DNA of 10,138 bases from Gammaproteobacteria bacterium (GTDB lineage: Bacteria > Pseudomonadota > Gammaproteobacteria > Pseudomonadales > Azotimanducaceae_A), in contig JAPOON010000770.1 of assembly GCA_026713405.1 (NCBI GenBank), positions 1-10,138 of the forward strand. Direction: 5' to 3'. The position numbers were made by a program, and so were the translations under genes. The notes beneath the pieces were generated by a model. The model was given only the letters and a program-made list of their open reading frames with translations. It was not told the DNA's origin and made no database searches. Every line of letters begins with the position of its first letter. Positions within the stretch are counted from its first letter, which is position 1. This document shows, one piece after another, positions 1-6,811 of this stretch.

Positions 1-1343
1 CGGCGGGGGCGGAGAGGAGGGGCACCCGGGTTCGGAAGAAGCTGTTGGTGCAGGCGAATCAGGGAGGATTGCGCATCGAACGCCCGCCGTTGCGACTCCA
101 GCACGGTGATGTAACTGACCAGCCCACGCTGATACAGGTCGAAGGCCAGGTCCAATGCCGCCTCCGCGCTGGCCTGGGCGTCATGGACCGCCTCGTGCCG
201 CGCTGCCAGGTTCAGGGTTCGGCTCAGTTCCGTCTCCACCTGAGAGATCGCCCGGTAGACGGTATCGAGATAGCGGCGTTCGAGTTGCACGATGCGCAGC
301 TTGGCCTGTTCGTGCAGGGCATCGAGGCGCCCGCCCTGGAACAGCGGCTGGGTCAGGCTTGCCGCGACAGACCACGCCAGCGCACCGCCGTTCAGCGCCC
401 CGCCGAGGCTGCCGTCGCTGTCGCGGGCGCTGGCGGTGAGGCTCAGGCCGGGAAAGCGGTTCTTGTGCGCCACGGCAAGGCCGGCGTCCGCTGCCAGCAG
501 TTCCAGCCAGGCCTGCTGAATGTCCGGCCGGCGATTGAGCAGTTCGGCGGGGACGCCGGCGCCGACCGGCGCCACCATGTGGGGCAGGCGCTCGCCGGCG
601 GCGAAGCGGCCGGCGGGATAGTCCGCCAGCAGCAGTTCCAGGTTTGCGACCGCCTGCATGCGCACCTGGCGCTGGCTTGCCACGTTTGCCCGTTCCTGTT
701 CCAGGGTGTTGCGCGCCAGGTAGACGTCCAGCGCATCGTTCAGGCCGCTTCGGTAACCGCTCTCGATGACATCCAGGGACTGGACGAGGTTGGCGAGACG
801 CTCCTCGAGCAGTTCCTGCAGTTGCAGCGCCGCGGCGGCATCGTAGTGGGCGCTGACGACGGCAGCCGTCAGGTTCAGTTCGGTGTCGCGGTAGCGCGCT
901 TCCTGCGCGGCAAGATTGAGCAGCGCTTGCCGTTCCGCATCGCCGAGGGCGCCCCACAGGTCGAGGGGCGCGTTGAGCACGGCGCTCAGGTCGAACTGTT
1001 CGTTCACCGGCGCCGACGCAAACGCCCGCTGGCGCTGGCCGGCGAGCCCCAGGTTGAGGGTGGGCAGGCGTGCCGCCCGCACCAGCCTTGCCTGTTGCCG
1101 GGCGCTGTCCAGTAGCGCGCGCTGCTGTGCCAGGCCATGGTTGTCCGCGATGGCCCGGTTGACCAGCCCGGTCAGGTGCGGGTCGTTGAACGTGGGCAGC
1201 CAGGCCTCGACCACGGCGCCCTGACCCGGCTGGCGCCAGGCATCGGGCAACTCTGCGTCGACCAGGGGTGCGCGGGGGTCGCCAGCGCAGCCGGCAGCCA
1301 GCAGCGCCGAGGCCAGGGTGATACGGACTTTGAGCAGGCTCAC
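1..1343 (-). CDS. RND efflux outer-membrane lipoprotein, TolC/NodT family (3' end cut by window edge)
   Basis: This encodes the outer-membrane channel of a tripartite RND or type I efflux pump, which carries substrates from a periplasmic adaptor across the outer membrane. The start is GTG at 1343: an in-frame TAA lies three codons upstream and no ATG follows nearby. The N-terminus is a lipoprotein signal ending in a lipobox (LLAAGC), so the protein should be lipid-anchored at that Cys. Two outer-membrane efflux repeats follow. The second contains the family hallmark NRRPDIQQAWLELLAADAG and then FPGLSLTASA and LTQPLFQGG. About 447 codons are present against a usual 450-500, so only the C-terminus is missing. 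The last codons before the edge (after HQQLL) stop resembling the family, while the +1 frame reads RTRVPLLSA, closer to the usual NRVxLxxA ending. That may be a frameshift around positions 15-35 or simple divergence. The adaptor and pump genes should lie beyond the left edge. Confidence 0.9.
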   Translation of the reverse strand, partial: MSLLKVRITLASALLAAGCAGDPRAPLVDAELPDAWRQPGQGAVVEAWLPTFNDPHLTGLVNRAIADNHGLAQQRALLDSARQQARLVRAARLPTLNLGLAGQRQRAFASAPVNEQFDLSAVLNAPLDLWGALGDAERQALLNLAAQEARYRDTELNLTAAVVSAHYDAAAALQLQELLEERLANLVQSLDVIESGYRSGLNDALDVYLARNTLEQERANVASQRQVRMQAVANLELLLADYPAGRFAAGERLPHMVAPVGAGVPAELLNRRPDIQQAWLELLAADAGLAVAHKNRFPGLSLTASARDSDGSLGGALNGGALAWSVAASLTQPLFQGGRLDALHEQAKLRIVQLERRYLDTVYRAISQVETELSRTLNLAARHEAVHDAQASAEAALDLAFDLYQRGLVSYITVLESQRRAFDAQSSLIRLHQQLLPNPGAPPLRPR

Positions 1344-1472
1344 GGTTCTGTTTTACGAACGCGCGGCGGGCTTCCGTCGCACACCGCGCCCTTGTTCCAA
1401 ACCTCTAATTTGTGGATAGGGTTGTCGAACGAATCAAGTTCACTCCCGGTCGCTGTTTTCTCGTCGGGCTGG

Positions 1473-1499
1473 GACATTGCCATGTCAGGCAAAGGCCTG
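1473..1499. other. two small adjacent hairpins downstream of asnS
   Basis: The 173-bp gap between asnS and the efflux gene holds GACAT-TGCC-ATGTC (1473-1486), directly abutted by CAGGC-AAAG-GCCTG (1486-1499). On the asnS strand they are not followed by a run of U, so this is at best a weak or Rho-assisted termination or mRNA-end structure. No convincing promoter was seen in this gap, so asnS and the efflux gene could be partly co-transcribed. Confidence 0.25.
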
Positions 1500-1516
1500 T
1501 CTTGTCGCGAGAAATT

Positions 1517-2896
1517 TCAAAAGGTCGCGTTCCCGGGGGTGCGGGGAAAGGGAATCGCGTCGCGGATGTTGTCCATGCCGGTCATGTAGAGAACGAGCCG
1601 CTCGAGCCCCAGCCCGAACCCGGCGTGGGGCACGGTGCCGTACCGGCGCAGGTCGCGGTACCACCAGAGTTCCTCGCCCAGCCCGTGTTCCGCCAGGCGC
1701 GCATCGAGCACCGCCAGCCGTTCCTCCCGCTGGCTGCCGCCGACGATTTCGCCGACGCCCGGCACCAGGACATCCATGGCGGCAACGGTTTGCCCGTCGT
1801 CGTTCAGGCGCATGTAGAACGCCTTGATCGACTTGGGGTAGTTCATCACGACAACCGGGCCCCGGGCGTATTCCTCGGTCAGCCAGCGCTCGTGCTCGGT
1901 CTGCAGGTCCAGGCCCCATTCGACGGGAAACTCGAAGCGGCGGCCGGAACCTTCCAGCGCCTTGATTGCGTCGCTGTAGTCCATGCGCACGAATTCCTTG
2001 TCGGTCACCTGCTTCAGCCGGGCGATGGTGTCCGGATCGATGCGCTGCTCGAAGAAGCGCACGTCGTCCGCACAGGCGCCCAGCACTTCGCGGCTCACGC
2101 ACTTCAGGAAGTCTTCGGCCAGGTCGGCGAGATCGTCGAGATCCGCGAAGGCGATTTCAGGCTCGATCATCCAGAACTCCGCCAGGTGACGGCTGGTGTT
2201 GGAGTTTTCCGCGCGGAAGGTGGGGCCGAAGGTGTAGACCCTGGACAGGGAGCAGGCGTAGCTCTCCACGTTCAGTTGACCGGAAACCGTCAGCCAGGTT
2301 TCCTCCCCGAAGAAGTCCTCGCCGAATTGCGTATCCCGGTTCAGGGCATCGAGTGTCGATACGCGGAACAGCGCACCGGCGCCTTCGCAGTCGTTGGCGG
2401 TGATGATGGGGGTGTTCACCCAGAGAAAACCGTGTTCCCGGAAATATCCGTGTACTGCCTGCGCGATGCTGTTGCGTACCCGGGCGATGGCGCCGAAGGT
2501 ATTGGTGCGCGGGCGCAGGTGGGCGACGGTGCGCAGGTATTCGAAGGTGTGCCGCTTCTTGGCGATGGGATAGGTTTCGGGGTCTTCCACCCAGCCGAGC
2601 ACCTCTACCGCGCTGGCCTGGATTTCCCGGTCCTGGTGCCGGCCCCGGGACTCGACGAGTTGCCCCGTGATGCGCACGGCACAGCCGGCGCCCAGCGCTT
2701 CGACTTCGGAGGCGTAGTTGGGCAGGGCGGCGTCAACCACTGCCTGCAGCCCGTCGAAGCAGGAGCCGTCATGCACCTGGACGAACGAAAACCCGCCCCT
2801 TGAACTGCGTCTGGAACGTACCCAGCCCTCGATGCAGACCTCGGAGCCGGGAGGAATTTCATGGCGCAGGATGGCCCGTATGGAGTGTGGCGTCAT
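1517..2896 (-). CDS. asnS: asparaginyl-tRNA synthetase (EC 6.1.1.22)
   Basis: This class IIb aminoacyl-tRNA synthetase charges tRNA-Asn with asparagine in the cytoplasm. The 459 residues match the usual length of about 466. An N-terminal OB-fold anticodon-binding domain occupies residues 18-105 (IEGWVRSRR, then [15 protein letters not shown]). The catalytic domain follows from about residue 130, beginning with HLRPRTN. Motif 2 is [16 protein letters not shown] at about 227-242. The catalytic [13 protein letters not shown] lies at about 382-394. Motif 3 is GFGLGLERL at about 426-434, and the protein ends in the AsnRS-typical [12 protein letters not shown]. The N-terminus aligns without gaps to the E. 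coli type, so the ATG at 2896 is the likely start, although no clear Shine-Dalgarno sequence precedes it. It is transcribed divergently from the DUF4389 gene. Organisms that keep this enzyme do not depend solely on the Asp-tRNA(Asn) amidation route. Confidence 0.98.
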   Translation of the reverse strand: MTPHSIRAILRHEIPPGSEVCIEGWVRSRRSSRGGFSFVQVHDGSCFDGLQAVVDAALPNYASEVEALGAGCAVRITGQLVESRGRHQDREIQASAVEVLGWVEDPETYPIAKKRHTFEYLRTVAHLRPRTNTFGAIARVRNSIAQAVHGYFREHGFLWVNTPIITANDCEGAGALFRVSTLDALNRDTQFGEDFFGEETWLTVSGQLNVESYACSLSRVYTFGPTFRAENSNTSRHLAEFWMIEPEIAFADLDDLADLAEDFLKCVSREVLGACADDVRFFEQRIDPDTIARLKQVTDKEFVRMDYSDAIKALEGSGRRFEFPVEWGLDLQTEHERWLTEEYARGPVVVMNYPKSIKAFYMRLNDDGQTVAAMDVLVPGVGEIVGGSQREERLAVLDARLAEHGLGEELWWYRDLRRYGTVPHAGFGLGLERLVLYMTGMDNIRDAIPFPRTPGNATF

Positions 2897-2906
2897 CTGG
2901 GGTGGA

Positions 2907-2936
2907 TTGGCCTGCCAACGAGCTTCGCATGATAAT
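2907..2936 (+). promoter_or_regulatory. weak sigma70-like promoter candidate in the asnS/DUF4389 divergent gap
   Basis: TTGGCC (2907-2912) and GATAAT (2931-2936) are separated by 18 bp on the plus strand. The -10 match is good and the -35 match fair. It would give a leader of about 220 nt before the DUF4389 gene. The same AT-rich patch reads TATCAT on the minus strand and could serve asnS, but it lacks a partnered -35. The rest of the 2897-3165 gap shows no gene. Confidence 0.2.
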
Positions 2937-3155
2937 TGATTGTGTGTCCCGAAAGCTTGTCCACGGACGTTCGCGGAAGGGTGCAGGCCGGCGCCGGCAC
3001 GGGCGCAGGGTCAATCCCGGGGTGATGGGCAATTTGCCCGGATTCTGGCGGAATCGACCACCAAGATGAACAGTTGCAGCCGACTCGCGGGTCCGGCAGG
3101 CTGGAAAAACGGTTGGCACCGATTTTGCTGTACCCCCTGCAGGCAAGTTTGCAAT

Positions 3156-3159
3156 GAGG
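3156..3159 (+). promoter_or_regulatory. ribosome binding site deciding the DUF4389 start
   Basis: GAGG lies 6 nt before the ATG at 3166. It overlaps the alternative upstream ATG (3154), which has no Shine-Dalgarno sequence of its own, so the inner ATG is preferred. Confidence 0.6.
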
Positions 3160-3165
3160 CAGATC

Positions 3166-3531
3166 ATGGACGAACGGATCAAGGAACGGCTCACCCGGCG
3201 CGCGGTCTGGGTACGGGCGCTATACATGGTGTTCTTCGCGATCGCATTCGGGTTGGCCGAACTGCTGGCCTGGGCGGTGGTGATCGTTCAGTTCTTCATC
3301 GTGCTGTTCACCGGCCGCGCCAACGACAAGCTCCTGCAATTCGGGAACAATCTGAGCGCCTACGTCTGGCAGGTGCTTAGGTACCAGACGTTCAACACGG
3401 AGTCACAGCCCTTTCCGTTCGATGACTGGCCGGAAGAGCAGGTGGGCGACAACCCATGGGCGGAAGAGCCCGATGCGGCGGAAGAACTGCCCGATGAGCC
3501 GGCCGAGAACCGCAAACCCGACGCCCGGTAG
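3166..3531 (+). CDS. DUF4389 family membrane protein
   Basis: This is a small inner-membrane protein of unknown function, 121 residues from the ATG at 3166. That ATG gives the family-like N-terminus MDERIKERLTRRAVWVRALYM. A single long hydrophobic stretch of about 35 residues (about 17-52; VFFAIAFGLAELLAWAVVIV, then FFIVLFTG) forms one or two membrane passes. It is followed by the conserved NDKLLQFGNNLSAYVWQVLR and FNTESQPFPFDDWP typical of DUF4389. The C-terminal 30 residues are very acidic and Pro/Glu-rich, and probably disordered in the cytoplasm. The next upstream in-frame ATG (3154) would add only four residues. The gene is alone on its strand. Its TAG stop (3529-3531) directly abuts the large palindrome at 3532. 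The family's function is not known and context gives no clear role. Confidence 0.88.
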   Translation: MDERIKERLTRRAVWVRALYMVFFAIAFGLAELLAWAVVIVQFFIVLFTGRANDKLLQFGNNLSAYVWQVLRYQTFNTESQPFPFDDWPEEQVGDNPWAEEPDAAEELPDEPAENRKPDAR

Positions 3532-3608
3532 GGATAAAAGGGGATAAAAGGGGTCAGGTTCAATTTGCCCGGCAAATTGAACCTGACCCCTTTTATCCCC
3601 TTTTATCC
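3532..3608. repeat. perfect 77-bp palindrome with 38-bp arms, REP/BIME-like
   Basis: The arms 3532-3569 and 3571-3608 are exact reverse complements around a single base (C3570). I checked them pair by pair; the first failure is the G-T pair 3531/3609. The left arm is two tandem copies of a GGGATAAAAG-type 10-mer, then GGGTCAGGTT, then CAATTTGCC; the right arm mirrors this. Degenerate extra copies of the TTTATCC unit continue to about 3624. The element fills almost the whole 87-bp space between the TAG of the DUF4389 gene and the TAA of the acyltransferase gene, and that TAA itself lies in a degenerate unit. In RNA it would form a very stable hairpin from either strand, which would suit bidirectional termination or 3'-end protection. 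The GGGGTCAGGTTCAATTT-like core resembles intergenic palindromes associated with REP/RAYT elements; that link is inference. Confidence 0.9.
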
Positions 3609-3618
3609 TTTATCCCGT

Positions 3619-4812
3619 TTATCCGAAGGGCCCCCCGTCGATTCCCCGTATGGCATCCAGTTCGATGCCGGACTTGAACGGGCTGTGCCGCTCGATCCAG
3701 TCGATATCCTGCTGTACGTGATCGCGTTCTTCGCTGAGGAACCGGGCCACGGCAGCGCGCAGGCCCGGGTCGCGAATCCAGTGGGCGCTGTAGGTCGCCT
3801 GGGGCAGATAGCCCCGGGCCACCTTGTGGGGCCCCTGGGCGCCGGCCTCGACCCGGGCGAGCTTGTGCGTGATGGCGAAGTCGATGGCCTGGTAGTAGCA
3901 CGCCTCGAAATGCAGGAATCGGTGGTCCTCGACGCAACCCCAGTTGCGGCCATAGAGCGCATCCCCGCCGATGAAGTTCAGCGCCCCGGCGATGTAGCGC
4001 CCGTCGCGGGAACACATCACCAGCAGCGTATGCTCGGCCATCGAGTCGCTGATGCGGCTGAAGAACTCGCGGGTGAGGTAGGGCGAGCCCCACTTGCGGG
4101 ACCCGGTGTCCATGTAGAAGCGGTAGAAGTCGTCCCAGTGCGCTTCGGTCAGGTCGGCGCCGGTGACCCACTCCACCGTGATGCCGGCGGGCAGGGGGGT
4201 GCGCCGCTCGCGCCGGAGATTCTTGCGTTTTTTGGAGGAAAGGTCGGCGAGGAAGGCTTCAAAGGTGTCGTATCCCGGATTGTGCCAGTGGTACTGCTGG
4301 TCCATGCGCCGGAGGTATCCCGACTCGCCGGCCAGCCGCCACTGCCGCTCCGGCATGAACGTGAAGTGCAGCGACGACACCCCGACCTGGTCGGCGACCT
4401 GCACGCAGGCCCCGAGCAGGGCCTGTTCGATTTCCGCATCGCCGCCCGCACCGAGCAGCCGGCGGCCGGTGGCGGGCGTGAACGGCACGCTTCCCTGCAA
4501 CTTTGGGTAATACTTGCCCCCGGCGCGGTGCCAGGCATCGGCCCAGGCATAGTCGAAAACGTACTCCCCCTGGGAGTGCCCCTTGACGTACATGGGCACC
4601 ACGCCGAGTACGCTGCCGCGCTCTTCGAGGGCCAGGTGGAAGGGTTGCCAGCCGGTGCGCGCGGTGGTGCTGCCGCTGGCTTCCAGGGCGTGCAGGAAAC
4701 TGTAGGCGAGAAACGGGTTGAACGGCTCGCCGGGGGGATTCGCGCACCGGTCCCAGGTTTCCGCGTCGATCTCGTCGATGCCGTGCAGGATGCGCGCCGA
4801 TCGTGCCGTCAT
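3619..4812 (-). CDS. FemAB-like / GNAT-fold N-acyltransferase (COG3146, PF04339-type)
   Basis: The 397-residue protein is recognisable as the predicted N-acyltransferase family COG3146, formerly DUF482 and related to the FemAB fold. The family is thought to transfer an acyl or aminoacyl group, but the substrate is not established. Supporting stretches in order are GEPFNPFLAYSFLHALEASG (about 28-47), the GVVPMYVKGHSQGEYVFDYA region (about 70-90), KYYPKLQGSVPFTPATGRRLL (written here only in part: YYPKLQGSVPFTP), a basic SSKKRKNLRRERR segment, YRFYMDTGSRKWGSPYLT, and near the C-terminus EAGAQGPHKVARGYLP, a strong family signature. No signal peptide or membrane helix is visible, so it should be cytoplasmic. 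The ATG at 4812 is the first start compatible with the family's length. The TAA stop at 3621-3619 lies in the degenerate flank of the palindrome. The gene is convergent with the DUF4389 gene and divergent from the small gene at 5182. Confidence 0.9.
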   Translation of the reverse strand: MTARSARILHGIDEIDAETWDRCANPPGEPFNPFLAYSFLHALEASGSTTARTGWQPFHLALEERGSVLGVVPMYVKGHSQGEYVFDYAWADAWHRAGGKYYPKLQGSVPFTPATGRRLLGAGGDAEIEQALLGACVQVADQVGVSSLHFTFMPERQWRLAGESGYLRRMDQQYHWHNPGYDTFEAFLADLSSKKRKNLRRERRTPLPAGITVEWVTGADLTEAHWDDFYRFYMDTGSRKWGSPYLTREFFSRISDSMAEHTLLVMCSRDGRYIAGALNFIGGDALYGRNWGCVEDHRFLHFEACYYQAIDFAITHKLARVEAGAQGPHKVARGYLPQATYSAHWIRDPGLRAAVARFLSEERDHVQQDIDWIERHSPFKSGIELDAIRGIDGGPFG

Positions 4813-4996
4813 GATGAAAACACCCTAACACGAGCGGGCCGGCGTGCATCAAGCGGCACAGCGACTTGCGCACTTTCAAGTTCAGAAACGCAGTCTGGAA
4901 ATCAACGTCCAGCGACACCCGTTTACCTGGCATCCAAGACAAGCGCGACCACCCAGTAGCTTGACCAAACCCACACCAAGCGAAATACTCCCCCAC

Positions 4997-5130
4997 GCAA
5001 ACCTTCAATAGGTAATCGGTGTTCCGTCGGGTTACCTGTCGAATAAAACAGCCGAACTACAGGGCTGGGGGTTGCTCCCTAAGCCCCGGCGAATAGGCGG
5101 GAACTGTCACGTACCTATGTGAAGGTTTGC
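4997..5130. ncRNA. stem-closed structured element (candidate structured RNA or miniature element)
   Basis: The 369-bp gap between the divergent genes at 4812 and 5182 contains GCAAACCTTCAATAGGTA (4997-5014), facing TACCTATGTGAAGGTTTGC (5112-5130). They are reverse complements except for one inserted G. The 97 enclosed bases hold further complementary pieces: GTTCC (5021-5025) with GGAAC (5099-5103); CTGT with ACAG around CGAATAAA; CAGCC with GGCTG; and GGGG with CCCC around GTTGCTCCCTAAG. Just beyond, CCGGC-ACCCTT-GCCGG (5137-5152) makes another hairpin 30 nt before the next gene. The layout is a closed multi-branched fold rather than a terminator, and no target-site duplication was seen. It could be a structured RNA (strand unknown) or a short palindromic mobile element. 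The rest of the gap (4813-4996) shows nothing recognisable. Confidence 0.55.
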
Positions 5131-5169
5131 AATGGCCCGGCACCCTTGCCGGAACCCTCCGCACGACAT

Positions 5170-5173
5170 GAGG
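5170..5173 (+). promoter_or_regulatory. ribosome binding site deciding the start at 5182
   Basis: GAGG lies 8 nt before the ATG at 5182. The same frame can be opened at a GTG at 5119, but that codon is inside the inverted-repeat arm and has no Shine-Dalgarno sequence, so 5182 is preferred. Confidence 0.6.
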
Positions 5174-5181
5174 CAGTAACT

Positions 5182-5541
5182 ATGTCAGCTTGCAAACCAC
5201 TCGATACCTCCAGATTCACGATCACCGCCGAAGACTTCCAGGACGAACTCGACCGCGTGCTCGAATACGTGCAGCTGGCCAGCGCCAGGTGTGACCTGCC
5301 GACCCTCGACGATCTGTTCGTCGAGACCGACACCAACCGGTATTGGCTGCTCTGCTACGCGGTCCGCTTCGCGGCCAGGTGCGCCTCCCAACGTGTGGAG
5401 GACATCGCCCTGGACGTCGCGGAAGCGGCTATGGAACCCGACGCTCGCGGAACGTCTTCCCGCGGTTGGTCACGTCAGGTTTCCAAACGCTTGCAGGAAC
5501 TCGATCACCTGCAAGACGACGCGGACATCGACATGAATTGA
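5182..5541 (+). CDS. hypothetical protein, 119 aa
   Basis: I do not recognise this protein. It reads MSACKPLDTSRFTITAEDFQ and continues with an acidic, helix-rich body (DELDRVLEYVQLASARCDLP, then WLLCYAVRFAARCASQ, then VEDIALDVAEAAMEP) and a very acidic C-terminus (DDADIDMN). There is no signal peptide, no membrane segment and no obvious metal-binding pattern; the Cys residues are scattered. A good Shine-Dalgarno sequence, GC-rich third positions and an uninterrupted frame argue that it is a genuine gene. It stands alone on the plus strand, 52 nt after the structured element, whose hairpins would lie in its leader if transcription starts upstream. Its TGA stop (5539-5541) coincides with the left end of an 11-bp inverted repeat. 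A small cytoplasmic regulatory or adaptor-like protein is possible, but nothing shows it. Confidence 0.6.
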   Translation: MSACKPLDTSRFTITAEDFQDELDRVLEYVQLASARCDLPTLDDLFVETDTNRYWLLCYAVRFAARCASQRVEDIALDVAEAAMEPDARGTSSRGWSRQVSKRLQELDHLQDDADIDMN

Positions 5542-5568
5542 AGTTGCCAGGTGGCCTTGCAATCCAGG

Positions 5569-5868
5569 CTAACCCGCCGCCCCATCGAAATAGCTCCTGA
5601 GCCCGGCCGGCGCATACGGCCCGAACGCCACCTGCTCGAGCACCCCGATGCCCTCGGCGCCCCCATCCCGCGCCCGCACCACCTGCTGCACGCGAAAGTT
5701 CTCGGGAGCATGCAAATCAAGCTCCTCCGAGTCGAACGACTCGTTGAAAAGGTCTGACTGCCAGCTGCTTACGAATTCGCACGCAACGCCAGGCGATTGG
5801 CCGACATAACGCGAGCGGCGTCCCTGGCAACTTTTGTGGCCCGTCCTGAAACCGGGTCGTTCGATGCG
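5569..5868 (-). pseudogene. start-less C-terminal fragment of an unrecognised protein
   Basis: On the minus strand a frame is open from the TGA at 5871-5869 to the TAG at 5571-5569 and contains no ATG. Its last 60 or so residues look like real coding sequence in high-GC usage: SSWQSDLFNESFDSEELDLH, then APENFRVQQVVRARDGGAEG, then IGVLEQVAFGPYAPAGLRSY and FDGAAG before the stop. The part upstream of about 5810 is less protein-like. I read it as the tail of a gene whose start and most of the body have been lost. I cannot name the parent. It lies between the small gene at 5182 and the Uma2 gene, in an otherwise gene-free 430-bp stretch. An expressed short peptide from a GTG is possible but unlikely. 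Confidence 0.45.
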
Positions 5869-5959
5869 TCATGCCGCCGGCACCGCCCCCCGCCCCTCAG
5901 GCCGCTTAAGGCGGCACCCCCCCATGATACAGTTCCGCGCGTCCATCCACGGCCCGCTG

Positions 5960-5965
5960 AAGGAG
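5960..5965 (+). promoter_or_regulatory. ribosome binding site deciding the Uma2 start
   Basis: AAGGAG lies 6 nt before the ATG at 5972. Upstream in-frame ATGs at 5834 and 5924 have no such sequence, and the stretch before 5924 contains a small GCCGC-TTAAG-GCGGC hairpin (5901-5915) rather than protein-like sequence. Confidence 0.7.
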
Positions 5966-5971
5966 TACGCC

Positions 5972-6811
5972 ATGCGAGAAGACGAGCCGTTCTACCCCGT
6001 ATGCAACCGAAATCGAGTCATTTTCCCCAAACCACCGGGCCCCGGTCCCCTGGCTCCCTCGGATTACCCGGTCCGCGACGGCAACCCGATGGCCGAGACG
6101 CCCATCCACCGGCGTGCAACGGTCGATGCCGCGATGCCGCTGCACTTTTTCTTCGAAAAGCGCAGCGACGTCTACGTGGGTTGCGACATGTTGATGTACT
6201 ACCGGGAAGGGGATGTGAACGGCAACGTGGTGCCCGATGTGTGGGTGGCGTTCGGCGTTCCGAAACTGCCGGAGCGCGACAACTGGCTGATCTGGCTGGA
6301 GGGCAAGGGGCCGGATTTCGTTCTGGAGATCACCTCGGAGAACACGGAGCTTGAGGATGAGGGCCGCAAGAAGAGGGTCTATGAGGCGCTTGGCGTTCGG
6401 GAGTACTGGCAGTTCGACCCGGAGGGCGACTACCTCGACCCGTTCCTGAAGGGCCGGGAGTTGGGGCCAGACGGCAAGTACCGTGACCTGGTGCTGCAAG
6501 AGCACGAGGGGGTGCTCTGCCATCAGAGCCTGCTGGGTCTCGAGTTGTGTCTCGAGGAAGAGCGGCTCTTCTACTTCGACCCGGTGCGGAATGTCCGCCT
6601 TCTGACGCACATGGAAACGGTCGACGCCACAAGAGCCACGAAAAAGGCCACGCAAACATTGAAGGCGGAACGCGACCTGGAGATGCGCCTGTTCCGGGGA
6701 GAAATCGCCGACCGCCGGGCGGCGGAGAAGGAACTCGATCGGCTGGCAACTGTCCGCCGGGCGTCGGATGCCCGAATCGCGGAACTGGAAAGCCGGGTGC
6801 GTCGGAGATGA
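5972..6811 (+). CDS. Uma2-family putative endonuclease (PF05685/DUF820) with C-terminal coiled coil
   Basis: The 279-residue protein carries the Uma2 PD-(D/E)XK-fold domain at about 45-195. Visible family marks are VVPDVWVAFGVP (about 87-98; candidate catalytic Asp89), PDFVLEITSENT (about 114-125; Glu119), then KKRVYEALGVREYWQFDP (about 133-150), equivalent to the usual D-x-x-K-x-x-x-Y-x-x-x-GV-x-EYW-x-x-DP block. Family members are annotated as endonucleases by fold; their real substrate is mostly unknown and activity here is inference. Residues about 228-276 form a charged heptad-like helix (AERDLEMRLFRGEIADRRAA, then EKELDRLA), a tail often seen on Uma2 proteins in multicopy families. The start is fixed by a strong Shine-Dalgarno sequence. 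The stop TGA overlaps the ATG of a short truncated frame (ATGA at 6808-6811), suggesting a former coupled partner. Confidence 0.88.
   Translation: MREDEPFYPVCNRNRVIFPKPPGPGPLAPSDYPVRDGNPMAETPIHRRATVDAAMPLHFFFEKRSDVYVGCDMLMYYREGDVNGNVVPDVWVAFGVPKLPERDNWLIWLEGKGPDFVLEITSENTELEDEGRKKRVYEALGVREYWQFDPEGDYLDPFLKGRELGPDGKYRDLVLQEHEGVLCHQSLLGLELCLEEERLFYFDPVRNVRLLTHMETVDATRATKKATQTLKAERDLEMRLFRGEIADRRAAEKELDRLATVRRASDARIAELESRVRRR

Noticed and set aside
45..1115. Long plus-strand open frame of 356 codons
   Set aside because: It is the antisense shadow of the efflux lipoprotein gene, whose minus frame carries a lipobox and clear NodT motifs. The plus frame has no recognisable domain.
1412..2803. Long plus-strand open frame of 463 codons
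   Set aside because: It is the antisense shadow of asnS, where the protein family is unmistakable. GC-rich genes often leave such frames open.
3030..3572. A 12-bp match (CAATTTGCCCGG) between 3030-3041 and the palindrome core 3561-3572
   Set aside because: Several 12-bp matches are expected by chance in a 10-kb window, and the surrounding bases do not match.
3532..3624. Tandem GGGGATAAAA-type units considered as a CRISPR array
   Set aside because: The units are 10 bp with no spacers and form mirrored arms of a palindrome; no cas gene is present.
3565..4959. Long plus-strand open frame of 464 codons opposite the acyltransferase
   Set aside because: The minus frame has COG3146 signatures. 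The plus frame starts inside the palindrome and looks like reversed codon bias.
4813..5008. Minus-strand frame opening at a TTG in the inverted-repeat arm (MKVCVGEYFAWCGFGQATGW...)
   Set aside because: There is no Shine-Dalgarno sequence and no recognisable family, and the frame runs on into the acyltransferase gene out of phase. The matching MKVC at the plus-strand GTG 5119 is just the inverted repeat read from both sides.
4997..5130. Structured element considered as a group II intron piece, retron or DGR template
   Set aside because: There is no reverse transcriptase in the window, no second near-copy with adenine-specific changes, and no recognisable domain V.
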